Shown: positions 35,887-46,017 of the stretch, piece by piece | Numbering within the stretch: position 1 is the first letter of the stretch | Layout: every line of letters begins with the position of its first letter | Source: an uncultured Bacillota bacterium | GTDB taxonomy: Bacteria > Bacillota > Clostridia > Tissierellales > Tepidimicrobiaceae | Direction: 5' to 3' | Assembly: GCA_937967955.1 (NCBI GenBank) | Contig: CALBUB010000068.1 | Span: 1 to 64,000, forward strand | Length of the DNA stretch: 64,000 bases | The notes under the pieces: generated by a model | Told to the model about the DNA's origin: nothing | Database searches by the model: none | What the model saw: the letters and a program-made list of their open reading frames with translations, nothing else | Made by a program: the position numbers and the translations under genes

Positions 35887-36831
35887 GTGTTAGATAAAGG
35901 TCAAATTAAACTGTTTTCAGGAAATGCCCATAGAGAATTAGCTGAAGCTATATGTAAGGAATTAAATGTACCTTGTGGTAATTGTGAAGTTGGGAAATTT
36001 AGCGATGGAGAAATATTTGTAAATATTGCGGAAACTGTAAGGGGTTGTGATGTATTTATAATTCAACCTACATCCTCTCCAGTAAATGATAATTTAATGG
36101 AAGCTTTAATACTAATAGATGCATTAAAGAGAGCTTCAGCTGGAAGGATTAATGCTGTAATTCCATATTATGGCTATGCAAGGCAGGATAGAAAGACTAA
36201 GGCTAGAGAGCCTATTACTGCTAAGCTGGTTGCTAACTTGTTAACAGAAGCTGGTACAGATAGAGTAATAAGTATGGATTTACATGCAGGCCAAATACAA
36301 GGATATTTTGATATACCTGTGGACCATCTATCAGGAATACCAATTTTAGCAGATTATTTTAAAGATATGATAGATGAAGATACTGTTATTGTATCTCCTG
36401 ATATAGGAGGAGTAGTTAGGGCTAGAAACTTTGCTAATATATTAGACTTGCCTATAGCTATAATTGAGAAGAGAAGGCCAAAAGCTAATGTGTCTGAAGT
36501 TATGAATGTAATAGGAGATATCCAAGATAAAAATGTTATCTTGGTAGACGATATAGTTGATACAGCAGGCACTATTACTAAAGCTGCTCAAGTGTTAAAA
36601 GAATTTGGAGCTAAAAAGGTGTATGCTTGTGCAACCCATGCGGTTCTATCTGGTCCTGCTGTTGAAAGAATAGATAATTCCGTTATAGAGAAATTTGTAG
36701 TTACAGATACTATACCTTTACCTGCTGAAAAGAAAATCGATAAAATAGAAGTAGTAAGCGTAGCTCCAATATTTGCTGAGGCCATTAGAAGGATCCATTT
36801 AGAAGAATCTGTAAGTATCCTTTTTGATTAA
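35887..36831 (+). CDS. prs: Ribose-phosphate pyrophosphokinase
   Basis: 314 residues. Makes PRPP from ribose-5-P and ATP. Motifs: [56 protein letters not shown] and the PRPP loop [14 protein letters not shown] 35887 with AGGAGGAATAAA upstream, 19 bases after glmU; cotranscribed. The ctc/L25 gene seen between prs and pth in B. subtilis is absent here. Confidence 0.97.
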   Translation: MLDKGQIKLFSGNAHRELAEAICKELNVPCGNCEVGKFSDGEIFVNIAETVRGCDVFIIQPTSSPVNDNLMEALILIDALKRASAGRINAVIPYYGYARQDRKTKAREPITAKLVANLLTEAGTDRVISMDLHAGQIQGYFDIPVDHLSGIPILADYFKDMIDEDTVIVSPDIGGVVRARNFANILDLPIAIIEKRRPKANVSEVMNVIGDIQDKNVILVDDIVDTAGTITKAAQVLKEFGAKKVYACATHAVLSGPAVERIDNSVIEKFVVTDTIPLPAEKKIDKIEVVSVAPIFAEAIRRIHLEESVSILFD

Positions 36832-36845
36832 TTAGGAGTGATAGA

Positions 36846-37427
36846 TTGTTTGCGGTTGTAGGACTAGGAAATCCAGGAAAAGAATATGAAGGAACTAGAC
36901 ATAATGTAGGCTTTGATGTTATAGATTTATTGGCTGATAGAAATGACATAAAAATCAATAAGATTAAATTTAAATCTATTTATGGGGAAGGTAAAATTGG
37001 AGATAATAAGGTTATACTATTAAAACCTCAAACTTACATGAATAATAGTGGAATGGCGGTGTTGGAGCTATATAACTTCTATAAACTGCCCTTAGAGAAT
37101 ATAATAGTTGTAGTAGATGATATAGATATACAATTTGCTACCATTAGGATAAGGGCTAAAGGTAGTGCTGGAACTCACAATGGCTTAAAGTCTATTATAT
37201 ACCACTTACAATCTGAAAAATTCCCAAGAGTTAAGATTGGAATTGGACAGAAAAGAGAAGGCCAGGATTTGGCGGCTTTCGTTTTAAGTAGATTTAAGCA
37301 GGATGAAAGGGATAAGATAGAATCAGCCATTGAGGAAGCAGCTTTAGCTGTGGAGACTATCATAAAAGATGGCATTGAAAGGGCCATGAATCAATTTAAT
37401 TCAAAAGGTAAGAAAGCCCAGGAGTAA
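36846..37427 (+). CDS. pth: Peptidyl-tRNA hydrolase
   Basis: 193 residues. Recycles peptidyl-tRNA dropped from ribosomes. GLGNPGKEYEGTRHNVGFD carries the catalytic His; the other motifs are KPQTYMNNSG and DDIDIQF with KGSAGTHNGLKSI. Start TTG 36846 with AGGAGTGATAGA upstream, 14 bases after prs. A hairpin overlaps the stop codon. Confidence 0.96.
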   Translation: MFAVVGLGNPGKEYEGTRHNVGFDVIDLLADRNDIKINKIKFKSIYGEGKIGDNKVILLKPQTYMNNSGMAVLELYNFYKLPLENIIVVVDDIDIQFATIRIRAKGSAGTHNGLKSIIYHLQSEKFPRVKIGIGQKREGQDLAAFVLSRFKQDERDKIESAIEEAALAVETIIKDGIERAMNQFNSKGKKAQE

Positions 37428-37439
37428 ACTCCTGGGCTT
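37414..37439 (+). terminator. Strong hairpin between pth and mfd, weak terminator
   Basis: Twelve base-pair perfect stem (37414-37425 with 37428-37439). No real T run follows (AAGGTCTTATTC), so it may only attenuate or protect the upstream mRNA. Confidence 0.5.
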
Positions 37440-37467
37440 AAGGTCTTATTCAAGGAGAGTTGGTAAA

Positions 37468-40400
37468 ATGCTCAACATGTTAATCGATCCATTAAAAAAC
37501 ATGCTTTCTTATAATAAGTTAATAGAAGATATAAAGGACTTTAAAAGCCCTATAGCCATATCGGGTCTTATGGATGAAAATATTGGGCATATAGCTTATG
37601 CTTTAAATCAGCATACTAATAAAGCCCTATTGTTAATTGTACATAGTGAAGCAAAGGCTAAGAAGATATATGATGACATTAAAAACTTTGATGAGAGTGT
37701 AGTTGAACTTTTACCTGATAAGGAAATAATCTTCTATAAAGTAGATGCTATTAGTTCTGAAAGGTCTATAGAACGCTTAAGGGTTCTTTCCCGCCTAGTC
37801 AAAGGGGAGCCAATAATTGTGGTGACCCATATAGATGCAGTTTTAAACAAATTTATTGTTCCTGATATATTTAGAGAACATTCACTACATCTAAAGCAGG
37901 ATGACATAGTGGATTTAGAGGACTTAAGCCAAAAGCTCATATTATCAGGCTATAAAAGGGAAAGTATGGTAGAGGCAGTAGGTCAGTTTAGTATAAGAGG
38001 TGGGATAATAGATTTTTTCCCTCCTAATAGTGAACATCCTTATAGGATTGAATTATTTGGAGATGAAATTGATTCCATTCGTACCTTTGATGTGGAAAGT
38101 CAAAGGTCTATTGATAGGGTCCAAGGAGTATATATACCTCCAGTTAAGGAAATATTGATTACCCAGGACTATAAAAGAAACATTATTGAAAATATGAAGA
38201 AAGAACTAGATACGATACTTAAAAATGAAAAGCTAGACCCTAAAATTAAAGAAAATTTAGAAGATAAATTTGGAGAATATATTGGGGAAATTGAGGAAAA
38301 CATATATATATCCAATATGGATATGGTTATACCCTATATACCTGACAAGTATATTACAAATATTTTAGACTATTTTAATAAGAATAGCCTAGTACTTATA
38401 GACGAGCCTAATAGGATAGAAGAAAGAGCAGAAAATCTAAGAGAACAGTTCCTTATGAGATATTCTGATGTATTAGAGGTAGGAGAAGTCCTTCCCGGCC
38501 ATAAAGATATAAACTATGAATATGAAACCTTGATAGAGAAAATTAAGACAAGGCTTTGCATACTAAATACCGCAATTACAAAAGTTAGTAAAAAAATTGA
38601 GCCTGTATCACTTATAAAATTTACTACCAAATCCATGCAGTCCTTCCACAATAATATGGAGCTATTCAGTAAAGAATTAAATTATTATAAATACAGAGGC
38701 TATAAGGTAATTATATTTTCTGGCAGCGAAGATAGGGGTAAAGGTCTCCGTTCTACCCTGATGGATTTGGATATTATATGTGAATATTCTGACAATCTTA
38801 ATAGAGAAATTAAAACTAGTCAAGTATTCATAGTTCCTGGTAGCATACAAGGGGGCTTTGAATATCCAGATATTAAGTTGGCAGTAATTGGCCATAAGGA
38901 CATATACGGTTCTATCAAAGAGGCTAGGAAGGTTAAGAAAAAGACTAGCAAGGCTACTGTAAGCTTTTCCGATTTAAAAATAGGAGATTATGTAGTCCAC
39001 GAAAATCATGGAATTGGTCAGTATGCTGGAGTGGAGCAGCTAAACATTCAGGGAGTAGTGAAAGATTATCTGGTTATTAAGTATAAGGGCAATGATAAGC
39101 TTTATGTTCCCATAGAACAAATGAATTTAATACAAAAATATATTGGGGGAGAAGCAGCAAAGCCTAAAATTAACAGACTTAGCAGTCCTGAGTGGGCTAG
39201 AGTAAAGCAGAGGGCTAAAAAGGCAGTAGAGGATATGGCTAAGGATTTATTAGAGCTATATGCAAAAAGAGAAACTGTTAAAGGCTTTGCTTTTTCTAAA
39301 GATACTATATGGCAGAAGCAGTTTGAAGATGCCTTTCCCTACGAGGAAACCGAAGCCCAACTAAGAAGCATTGAAGAGATTAAAAGGGATATGGAAAAGC
39401 CAAGGCCCATGGATAGGCTTTTGTGTGGAGATGTAGGCTATGGAAAGACAGAAGTGGCCTTAAGGGCTGCCTTTAAAGCTATAATGGATGGTAAGCAAGT
39501 AGCCTTTTTAGTTCCAACTACTATACTGGCTCAGCAACATTATAATACTATAGTAGAAAGATTTAGTAATTTTCCAGTAAATGTGGAGGTTTTAAGTAGA
39601 TTTAAAAGCCCAAAAGAGCAAAAGAGTATAGTAGAAAGACTTGGAAAAGGGTTAGTAGATATAGTTGTAGGGACTCATAGGCTCCTTTCTAAAGATGTGA
39701 AATTTAAAGATTTAGGACTTCTTATAATAGATGAGGAGCAAAGATTTGGAGTAAAACATAAGGAAGCCTTAAAGAAGATGAAAGAAAATGTGGACGTGCT
39801 AACCCTTACAGCTACACCTATACCTAGGACCCTTCATATGTCTTTAATTGGAGTTAGGGATATGAGTATAATTGATGAACCACCTGGCCATAGATATCCT
39901 GTGGAGACCTATGTGGTAGAGTTTAATGAATTGTTAATAAGAGAAGCTATATTGAAGGAATTAAATAGAGGAGGGCAAGTCTATTTCGTTTACAATAGGA
40001 TTGAGAATATTGACAAGATAGCAGCCCAATTGAAAAAGTTAGTGCCAGAGGCGAACATTGTAATAGCCCATGGGCAGATGGGTGAAAAAGAGTTGGAAAA
40101 AATAATGATGGATTTTATATCTCAAAAATACAATGTTTTAGTATGTACCACTATTATTGAAACAGGGCTAGATATACCTAATGTGAATACTATAATAGTT
40201 TATGATGCAGATAAAATGGGACTTTCCCAGCTATATCAATTAAGAGGTAGGGTTGGTAGGACTAATAGGATTGCCTATGCTTATTTTACCTATGAGAAGG
40301 ATAAAGTTTTGACGGAAGTGGCAGAAAAAAGGCTGAAGGCTATAAAAGATTTTACTGAATTTGGCTCTGGCTTTAAAGTTGCTATGAGGGATTTAGAAAT

Positions 40401-40974
40401 AAGAGGAACTGGTAACCTTTTAGGAGTAGAACAGCATGGCCACATAGAAACTATAGGTTATGACCTTTATGTAAAATTCTTAAATCAGGCCATAAAGAAA
40501 TTGAAAGGAGAAGAAATAAAAGAAACTGTTGATACAACTATTGATTTATCAGTAGATGGTTACATTCCTTCAAAATATATTGAAGATGAAGAACAGAAGA
40601 TTGAAGTCTATAAGAAGATTGCTGCTGTTAAAGAAAAAGAGGATTACAGTGAGTTAGTAGATGAATTGGTAGATAGGTTTGGAGACATACCTAAGGAAGT
40701 TGAGAATCTATTAGATATTTCTTATATTAAGAATAATGCAGGAGATTATTACATTCAAAATATTACACAAGCTAATAGGGTGATTACTTTAGAATTTAGT
40801 TCTGCGAAACATATTACACCAGATTTAATCCACTATCTATCTGAGAAGTATGGCAAGGCAATTGGTTTTGATTTATCTAAGACTCCTTCCTTTAGTTATA
40901 GATATAGAAAAGATCTCTTAAATGAATTAAAGGATATAATAGACAATATTAGAAGCTTTTACAATAAGAAGTAA
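37468..40974 (+). CDS. mfd: Transcription-repair coupling factor
   Basis: 1168 residues, full length. Removes RNA polymerase stalled at lesions and recruits UvrA. UvrB-like N-terminal modules; RNAP-interacting region DYVVHENHGIGQYAGVEQL near residue 505. Superfamily 2 helicase with CGDVGYGKTE, DEEQRFG and TATPIPRTLHMSL, the QLRGRVGR motif, and a C-terminal TRCF domain. ATG with AAGGAGAGTTGGT upstream. Position after pth is as in B. subtilis. Confidence 0.97.
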   Translation: MLNMLIDPLKNMLSYNKLIEDIKDFKSPIAISGLMDENIGHIAYALNQHTNKALLLIVHSEAKAKKIYDDIKNFDESVVELLPDKEIIFYKVDAISSERSIERLRVLSRLVKGEPIIVVTHIDAVLNKFIVPDIFREHSLHLKQDDIVDLEDLSQKLILSGYKRESMVEAVGQFSIRGGIIDFFPPNSEHPYRIELFGDEIDSIRTFDVESQRSIDRVQGVYIPPVKEILITQDYKRNIIENMKKELDTILKNEKLDPKIKENLEDKFGEYIGEIEENIYISNMDMVIPYIPDKYITNILDYFNKNSLVLIDEPNRIEERAENLREQFLMRYSDVLEVGEVLPGHKDINYEYETLIEKIKTRLCILNTAITKVSKKIEPVSLIKFTTKSMQSFHNNMELFSKELNYYKYRGYKVIIFSGSEDRGKGLRSTLMDLDIICEYSDNLNREIKTSQVFIVPGSIQGGFEYPDIKLAVIGHKDIYGSIKEARKVKKKTSKATVSFSDLKIGDYVVHENHGIGQYAGVEQLNIQGVVKDYLVIKYKGNDKLYVPIEQMNLIQKYIGGEAAKPKINRLSSPEWARVKQRAKKAVEDMAKDLLELYAKRETVKGFAFSKDTIWQKQFEDAFPYEETEAQLRSIEEIKRDMEKPRPMDRLLCGDVGYGKTEVALRAAFKAIMDGKQVAFLVPTTILAQQHYNTIVERFSNFPVNVEVLSRFKSPKEQKSIVERLGKGLVDIVVGTHRLLSKDVKFKDLGLLIIDEEQRFGVKHKEALKKMKENVDVLTLTATPIPRTLHMSLIGVRDMSIIDEPPGHRYPVETYVVEFNELLIREAILKELNRGGQVYFVYNRIENIDKIAAQLKKLVPEANIVIAHGQMGEKELEKIMMDFISQKYNVLVCTTIIETGLDIPNVNTIIVYDADKMGLSQLYQLRGRVGRTNRIAYAYFTYEKDKVLTEVAEKRLKAIKDFTEFGSGFKVAMRDLEIRGTGNLLGVEQHGHIETIGYDLYVKFLNQAIKKLKGEEIKETVDTTIDLSVDGYIPSKYIEDEEQKIEVYKKIAAVKEKEDYSELVDELVDRFGDIPKEVENLLDISYIKNNAGDYYIQNITQANRVITLEFSSAKHITPDLIHYLSEKYGKAIGFDLSKTPSFSYRYRKDLLNELKDIIDNIRSFYNKK

Positions 40975-41059
40975 TGTATATGGTTATTGTAAAACCTGCC
41001 GAAATTGGAAATATAATGTATTTATGTTAATGTAAATACTTTAACTTATTACCATAAAT

Positions 41060-41089
41060 GTATAAAAAATTCCTATTGGTAAAATAATA
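41060..41089 (+). promoter_or_regulatory. SigG-like promoter of spoVT
   Basis: GTATA (41060-41064), 18-base spacer, AATAATA (41083-41089), against the forespore SigG consensus GHATR-N17/18-CATWHTA. One mismatch in the -10. spoVT is SigG-controlled in B. subtilis. AT-rich DNA makes chance matches possible. Confidence 0.5.
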
Positions 41090-41119
41090 AAGACACAATA
41101 TATTTTAAGGAGGGACAGA

Positions 41120-41671
41120 ATGAAAGCGACTGGTATAGTTAGACGTATAGATGATTTGGGCAGGGTCGTAATACCTAAAGAGATTAGAAGAACTTTAAGA
41201 ATTAGAGAAGGAGATCCATTAGAAATTTTTACTGATAGAGAAGGAGAAGTTATACTTAAAAAATATTCTCCCATTGGGGAGTTAAATGAATTTGCTGAAG
41301 AGTATTGCGAGGCATTATATGAAACCACTAAGCATATTGTTATAATAACTGATAGGGATCATATTATTGCTATAGCTGGAGGCTCTAAAAAACAATACTT
41401 AGATAAGAGAATAAGTCCCGAATTAGAAAAGATAATGGAAGGCAGAAGTATTTACATGACTAATGAACAAAACAAACCTATAAGGATATTCTATGAAGAT
41501 GAAAATCCAGAAGAGTATACAGCCCAAATAATAGTACCAATAATCATGCAGGGAGATCCAATTGGCAGTGTGATCCTCCTATCTAAGGAGCCAGATGTAA
41601 CAGTAGGAGAAATAGAGGTAAAACTACTTGAAACTGCTGCTGGCTTTTTATCTAAACAGATGGAAAATTAG
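41120..41671 (+). CDS. spoVT: Stage V sporulation regulator SpoVT
   Basis: 183 residues. AbrB-type swapped-hairpin DNA-binding domain at 1-50 (ATGIVRRIDDLGRVVIPKEIRR) and C-terminal GAF-like domain (about 60-180). Forespore regulator that modulates SigG genes and germination properties. ATG with AAGGAGGGACAG upstream. A weak hairpin (41672-41689, CCTACCA/TGGTAGG) follows. Confidence 0.96.
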   Translation: MKATGIVRRIDDLGRVVIPKEIRRTLRIREGDPLEIFTDREGEVILKKYSPIGELNEFAEEYCEALYETTKHIVIITDRDHIIAIAGGSKKQYLDKRISPELEKIMEGRSIYMTNEQNKPIRIFYEDENPEEYTAQIIVPIIMQGDPIGSVILLSKEPDVTVGEIEVKLLETAAGFLSKQMEN

Positions 41672-41811
41672 CCTACCAGAATTGGTAGGTTAAATTATTT
41701 ATAAGAAGTTTAAGTATTATAATTTTATTGCCTATGTTATAAACCCATGTTGAAATAAATATATTTTTGATATAATAATTTTAGTTTTGATTAAAATTAG
41801 GGGGAAATTTC

Positions 41812-43422
41812 ATGGCAAGAAACAACTATTTAAAAGGAGCTGCTATTTTAGGAATTGCAGGTGTTATTGTCAAAATACTTGGAGCCTTTTATAGAATACC
41901 TTTAAGCAACATAATCAAGACGGAAGGAATGGGCTATTATCAGACAGCCTATCCTTTATACGTCCTGTTGCTTACAGTATCTACAGCAGGCTTTCCAGTG
42001 GCCATTGCAAAGTTGGTGTCAGAAAAAAGAGCCCTAGGAGATTATAGGGGGGCTTATAAAGTATTTAAAGTAGCTTTTATTAGCCTTTTTATGGCTGGCT
42101 TAATTACATCCTTAGTTGTATTTTTTAATGCTGGCAGTATTGTAAAATTCTTAGGAAATGAAAATGCATATTATTCTCTCCTTGCACTAAGCCCAGCTTT
42201 ATTTTTTGTTCCTATAATGTCGGCCTTTAGAGGCTTTTTTCAAGGCAGGCAGTATATGGTTCCTACAGCTCTATCTCAAATAGCTGAACAGTTTTTTAGA
42301 GTTGTAATTGGACTTGTTCTTACTTTAGTTTTATTGGATAGAGGAACAGCTGTGGCGGCAGGCGGGGCTTCCTCTGGAGGTTCCATAGGAGCTTTTGCAG
42401 GGACCCTGGTTATGATAGCTATTTATCTTAAAAATAGAAAAGAGATTAAAAATGAAATGGAAACTACTACTTTATATGAGGAAGAAGCAGTTTCTAAGAT
42501 TATAAGAGATTTACTTGTGATAGCAGTACCAATAACCATAGGGGCAGCAATTGTTCCTATAATCAACACTATAGATACCTTTCTTGTACTTAAAAGGTTG
42601 CAAAGCATAGGTTATACAGAATTGGAGGCTAATAGCTTATATGGTCAGCTTACAGGGCTAGCTCAAACTTTAGTGAATTTGCCGCAAGTTTTTTCTCAAG
42701 CTTTGGCTGTTAGCTTGGTGCCAGCCATATCTGAGGCTAATGCTAGAAGGAAATTCCATGACATTAGAAATATAACAGCTTCAGGTATTAGGATTACATT
42801 ACTTATAGGACTACCTTGTGGTTTTGGACTCTTTATACTGGCAACGCCTATTATAAACCTTTTATATTATAGGAATACACTAGAAACCATACAGAGTACA
42901 GGGCAAATACTTTCTATACTCTCCTTTGGAGTCATATTTTTGACCTTGGTCCAATCCTTGACTGCTATATTGCAAGGTTTAGGTAAACCCTTTGTATCTG
43001 TTAAGAACTTGTTCATTGGTGCTATTGTAAAGGTTATCCTTACCTATACATTAACTGGCATAAAAGCCATAAACATAAGGGGAGCAGCAATAAGTACTGT
43101 ATCTGCCTATTTAATTGCTAGCCTATTGAATTTAATAAGTGTGAGAAGGTATACTAGGATAAAATTAAATGTAAAGGACACATTTATAAAGCCTATAATA
43201 GCTACTTTAGGCATGACAATTGCTGCCAGACTGACTTATTTAAGCATGTTAAACTTCCTAGAGGATAGATTAGCTACTATAGGGGCTATAATAATAGCAG
43301 TTGGAGTTTATGGTCTATTACTGTTAGTAACTAAAACTTTGACTTATGATGATTTTAGCCTACTTCCAAAAGGAGATAAGATAGCTGATAAATTAGTAAG
43401 GTTAAAACTAATTAATAGATAA
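41812..43422 (+). CDS. YabM/SpoVB-like polysaccharide flippase (MOP superfamily)
   Basis: 536 residues, about fourteen transmembrane segments. MurJ/SpoVB-type lipid-linked precursor flippases share the N-terminal KGAAILGIAGVIVKILGAFYRIPL and the GMGYYQTAYPLY segment seen here. Its place between spoVT and mazG matches B. subtilis yabM. ATG with GGGGGAAATTTC upstream. Paralogues differ in substrate (peptidoglycan or other polymers); not resolved here. Confidence 0.9.
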   Translation: MARNNYLKGAAILGIAGVIVKILGAFYRIPLSNIIKTEGMGYYQTAYPLYVLLLTVSTAGFPVAIAKLVSEKRALGDYRGAYKVFKVAFISLFMAGLITSLVVFFNAGSIVKFLGNENAYYSLLALSPALFFVPIMSAFRGFFQGRQYMVPTALSQIAEQFFRVVIGLVLTLVLLDRGTAVAAGGASSGGSIGAFAGTLVMIAIYLKNRKEIKNEMETTTLYEEEAVSKIIRDLLVIAVPITIGAAIVPIINTIDTFLVLKRLQSIGYTELEANSLYGQLTGLAQTLVNLPQVFSQALAVSLVPAISEANARRKFHDIRNITASGIRITLLIGLPCGFGLFILATPIINLLYYRNTLETIQSTGQILSILSFGVIFLTLVQSLTAILQGLGKPFVSVKNLFIGAIVKVILTYTLTGIKAINIRGAAISTVSAYLIASLLNLISVRRYTRIKLNVKDTFIKPIIATLGMTIAARLTYLSMLNFLEDRLATIGAIIIAVGVYGLLLLVTKTLTYDDFSLLPKGDKIADKLVRLKLINR

Positions 43423-43449
43423 AATCATAAAAAGCAAAGGAGTAATACT

Positions 43450-44919
43450 ATGGCTAAGATAAACATTTTAGGCTTAGGTCCTGGAGATGTAGACTCCTTA
43501 ACCATTGGGGTTGTTGATAAGATAAATAGTGGAGTTAAAAATTATTTAAGAACGGAAAAACATCCTACAATTAAATATTTTAAGGACAATAATATTCCTT
43601 ATGAAGCCTATGACTATATTTATGAACAGGAAGATGATTTCTTAAATGTATATGAAAAGATAGTTGAAGATTTAATAGAAAAAGCAAGGGAATATGATGA
43701 GATCAATTATTTAGTGCCAGGAAATCCATTAGTAGCTGAGAAAACAGTAGAACTTTTATTGAAAAAGGAAGGTCCAGGCTTGGAAATGGAAATTTTTACT
43801 GGCATGAGTTTTATAGACCCGGTTGTCCAGTTGGTAAAGAGGGATCCTATAAACGGTTTAAAAATACTAGATGGCACCACTTTGCAGATAAATAATTTAG
43901 ATATCAATATTGATTGCTTGATTGTACAAGTCTACAATAATAGGATTGCATCTAATGTAAAGCTACTATTGGCCGATGTTTATGGAGATGAGTATGAAAT
44001 TTACGTTGTAAATAGGGCCGGTATAAAGGAAAAGGAACAGCTGCTTAAAATTCCCGTATTCCAATTAGACAGAATCCATACTATAGATTCCCTTACAAGT
44101 ATATATGTGCCTAAATTGGATAAAATAATTAAAAAAGTTTATAATATTGACGATATAATAGATACAACCAGGATACTTAGAAGCAAGGATGGTTGTCCTT
44201 GGGATATGAAACAAACCCATAAATCTATAAGGGAGTGTGTAATTGAGGAAGCCTATGAAGTAGTAGATGCTATTGATAAAGAGGATATAGATAGTTTAGT
44301 GGAAGAACTAGGGGATTTACTGTTTCAAGTAATATTCCATTGTCAGATAGGTTACGAAGAAGGAGAGTTTAATCTACTAGATGTTACAACTGCTTTAAAT
44401 AATAAGCTAATCCATAGACATCCTCACGTTTTTGCTCAAAAAAAAGTAGAAAAATCTGAAGAAGTAGTATATAATTGGAATGAGTTGAAATATAAGGATA
44501 GACACATTTCAAGCTATACAGACAGATTAAAAGATATGCCAAGGCTACCTTCACTGATGAGAAGCTTCAAAGTGCAAGAAAGAGCTGCAGAAATTGGCTT
44601 TGATTGGGACCATGTGGAAGGAGCCCTTGAAAAAGTTAAGGAAGAGTATTATGAAGTAATAGAAAGTATTAGAAGCTTAAAAGGTGGTGATGTGGAAAAA
44701 GTAGAGGAGGAGCTAGGAGATTTACTATTTGCTGTGGTTAATGTGTGTAGATTTGTAAAAGTAAATCCTGAAGTAGCCTTGAATAAAACTGTAAATAAAT
44801 TTATAGACAGATTTGAAAAAATGGAAGAATACAGCAATAAAATGGGAAAAAAACTAGAAGAAATGACTCTTGAAGAAATGGATAAGCTTTGGGATAAAGC
44901 AAAACAGGATAAATATTGA
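43450..44919 (+). CDS. mazG: Fused tetrapyrrole-methylase-like / MazG nucleoside triphosphate pyrophosphohydrolase (YabN)
   Basis: 489 residues. The N-terminal SAM-dependent methylase-like domain (about 1-220: NILGLGPGDVDSLT, YLVPGNPLVAEKT) is fused to two MazG repeats. The first has CPWDMKQTHKSIRECVIEEAYEVVDAI and EELGDLLFQVIFH; the second has EELGDLLFAVVNVCRF, with the EExxE/ExxD metal sites. It degrades NTPs in housecleaning. Same fusion and place as B. subtilis yabN. ATG 43450, 27 bases after the flippase gene. Confidence 0.95.
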   Translation: MAKINILGLGPGDVDSLTIGVVDKINSGVKNYLRTEKHPTIKYFKDNNIPYEAYDYIYEQEDDFLNVYEKIVEDLIEKAREYDEINYLVPGNPLVAEKTVELLLKKEGPGLEMEIFTGMSFIDPVVQLVKRDPINGLKILDGTTLQINNLDINIDCLIVQVYNNRIASNVKLLLADVYGDEYEIYVVNRAGIKEKEQLLKIPVFQLDRIHTIDSLTSIYVPKLDKIIKKVYNIDDIIDTTRILRSKDGCPWDMKQTHKSIRECVIEEAYEVVDAIDKEDIDSLVEELGDLLFQVIFHCQIGYEEGEFNLLDVTTALNNKLIHRHPHVFAQKKVEKSEEVVYNWNELKYKDRHISSYTDRLKDMPRLPSLMRSFKVQERAAEIGFDWDHVEGALEKVKEEYYEVIESIRSLKGGDVEKVEEELGDLLFAVVNVCRFVKVNPEVALNKTVNKFIDRFEKMEEYSNKMGKKLEEMTLEEMDKLWDKAKQDKY

Positions 44920-44944
44920 TTATTTCGCAAAATTACAGTATAAT
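44916..44944 (+). promoter_or_regulatory. SigA-type promoter of the HU gene
   Basis: TTGATT (44916-44921), 17-base spacer, TATAAT (44939-44944); the start overlaps the mazG stop. It fits the strong independent expression expected for HU. Confidence 0.75.
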
Positions 44945-45015
44945 AAGAAGGATTTTTGTAATTAATATAGAATAACTATAAGAAAAATTAATATCTTTTA
45001 AAGGAGGAATTTATA

Positions 45016-45294
45016 ATGAATAAAGCTGAACTAGTTGCTAGTATGGCAGAAAAATCGAATATGACTAAAAAGGATGCAGAGATTGCATTAAATGCCTTTA
45101 TAGAAACAGTAACTGAAGCTTTGGCAAAAGGAGACAAAGTACAATTAGTAGGCTTTGGAACTTTTGAAGTAAGAGATAGAAAAGCCAGAGAGGGAAGAAA
45201 CCCAAGAAATCCAGAAGAAGTTATCCATATTCCAGCATCAAAAGCACCTGTATTTAAAGCTGGTAAAGGCTTAAAAGATGCTGTTAACAAATAG
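45016..45294 (+). CDS. hup: DNA-binding protein HU
   Basis: 92 residues. NKAELVASMAEKSNMTKKDAE, GFGTFEVRDRKAREGRNPRNPEE and the terminal FKAGKGLKDAV are the HU/IHF signature. Dimeric nucleoid protein that bends DNA. ATG with AAAGGAGGAA upstream, its own promoter and terminator. B. subtilis keeps hbs elsewhere; a position beside mazG is common in clostridia. Confidence 0.97.
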   Translation: MNKAELVASMAEKSNMTKKDAEIALNAFIETVTEALAKGDKVQLVGFGTFEVRDRKAREGRNPRNPEEVIHIPASKAPVFKAGKGLKDAVNK

Positions 45295-45346
45295 TTATAC
45301 ACAAAAATTATATGATTAAGTGTGGATAATTATTACTTACTTATAG

Positions 45347-45378
45347 AAAAAATCAGGTCACTGACCTGGTTTTTTTTA
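45347..45378 (+). terminator. Intrinsic terminator of the HU gene
   Basis: Stem AATCAGG/CCTGGTT extended by A-T pairs, loop TCACTGA, and eight T. Confidence 0.82.
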
Positions 45379-45407
45379 TATTAATAAGCAATATGGGAGA
45401 TGATAGC

Positions 45408-45650
45408 TTGAGACTGGACAAGTTTTTGAAAAATTCAAGGATAATTAAGAGAAGAACAGTTGCAAAAGAAGCCTGTATCCAGGGAAGAGTGCAGATAAAT
45501 GATAAGGTAGCTAAGCCAGGAGATGAAGTTAAAATAGGTGATATTATAACTGTAGATTTAGGTTCTAATATTTTAAAAGTAAGAGTATTGGATGTAAGGG
45601 ATGATGTTAAGAAGGAGCAAGCACAAGAATTATATGAATATATTGAATAA
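45408..45650 (+). CDS. rqcP: RqcP (YabO), S4-domain ribosome quality-control factor
   Basis: 80 residues from TTG 45408, 8 bases after GGGAG; relatives start MRLDKFLK and this start restores that. ATG 45393 has no site. The S4 RNA-binding domain covers the whole protein (RLDKFLKNSRIIKRRTVAKE, GRVQINDKVAKPGDEVKIGD). RqcP helps RqcH add alanine tails to stalled chains on 50S subunits. A terminator follows directly. Confidence 0.92.
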   Translation: MRLDKFLKNSRIIKRRTVAKEACIQGRVQINDKVAKPGDEVKIGDIITVDLGSNILKVRVLDVRDDVKKEQAQELYEYIE

Positions 45651-45679
45651 GGGCTTTGTTCTAAAAGCCCTTTTTTTTT
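45651..45679 (+). terminator. Intrinsic terminator after rqcP
   Basis: Seven base-pair stem GGGCTTT/AAAGCCC and nine T. It separates rqcP from the sporulation genes yabP-yabQ. Confidence 0.88.
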
Positions 45680-45720
45680 CATAATAATAGATTAACGAAA
45701 GTAGTAGGAGGTGGCTTAGT

Positions 45721-46002
45721 GTGACCGAAGGAAATATTAAATTTAAAAATCAAAACATATTGCTAGAGGATAGGAATAGGCTTACCATAACTGGAGTAGA
45801 GCATGTGGGAAGCTTTAATGATAATACTATTACATTAAAGACTATAAAAGGGGCCATGATAATCAAAGGAGAAAACTTAAATGTAGATAAGCTAAATTTA
45901 GATGATGGCAATGTAAAAATAAGTGGAATTATAAACGGCATCAATTATGTGGATAAAGATTCAAACTCAAGGGGCAACCTTATAGGCAAAATATTTAAAT
46001 AA
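45721..46002 (+). CDS. yabP: Sporulation protein YabP
   Basis: 93 residues. The beta-rich YabP domain (KNQNILLEDRNRLTITGVEHVGSF, TIKGAMIIKGENLNV, LNLDDGNVKISGIINGINY) fills the protein. Spore-coat/cortex-related protein of unknown mechanism. GTG with AGGAGGTGGCTTA upstream; yabQ follows 15 bases later. Confidence 0.93.
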   Translation: MTEGNIKFKNQNILLEDRNRLTITGVEHVGSFNDNTITLKTIKGAMIIKGENLNVDKLNLDDGNVKISGIINGINYVDKDSNSRGNLIGKIFK

Positions 46003-46017
46003 TATAGGGTGTTTGAT

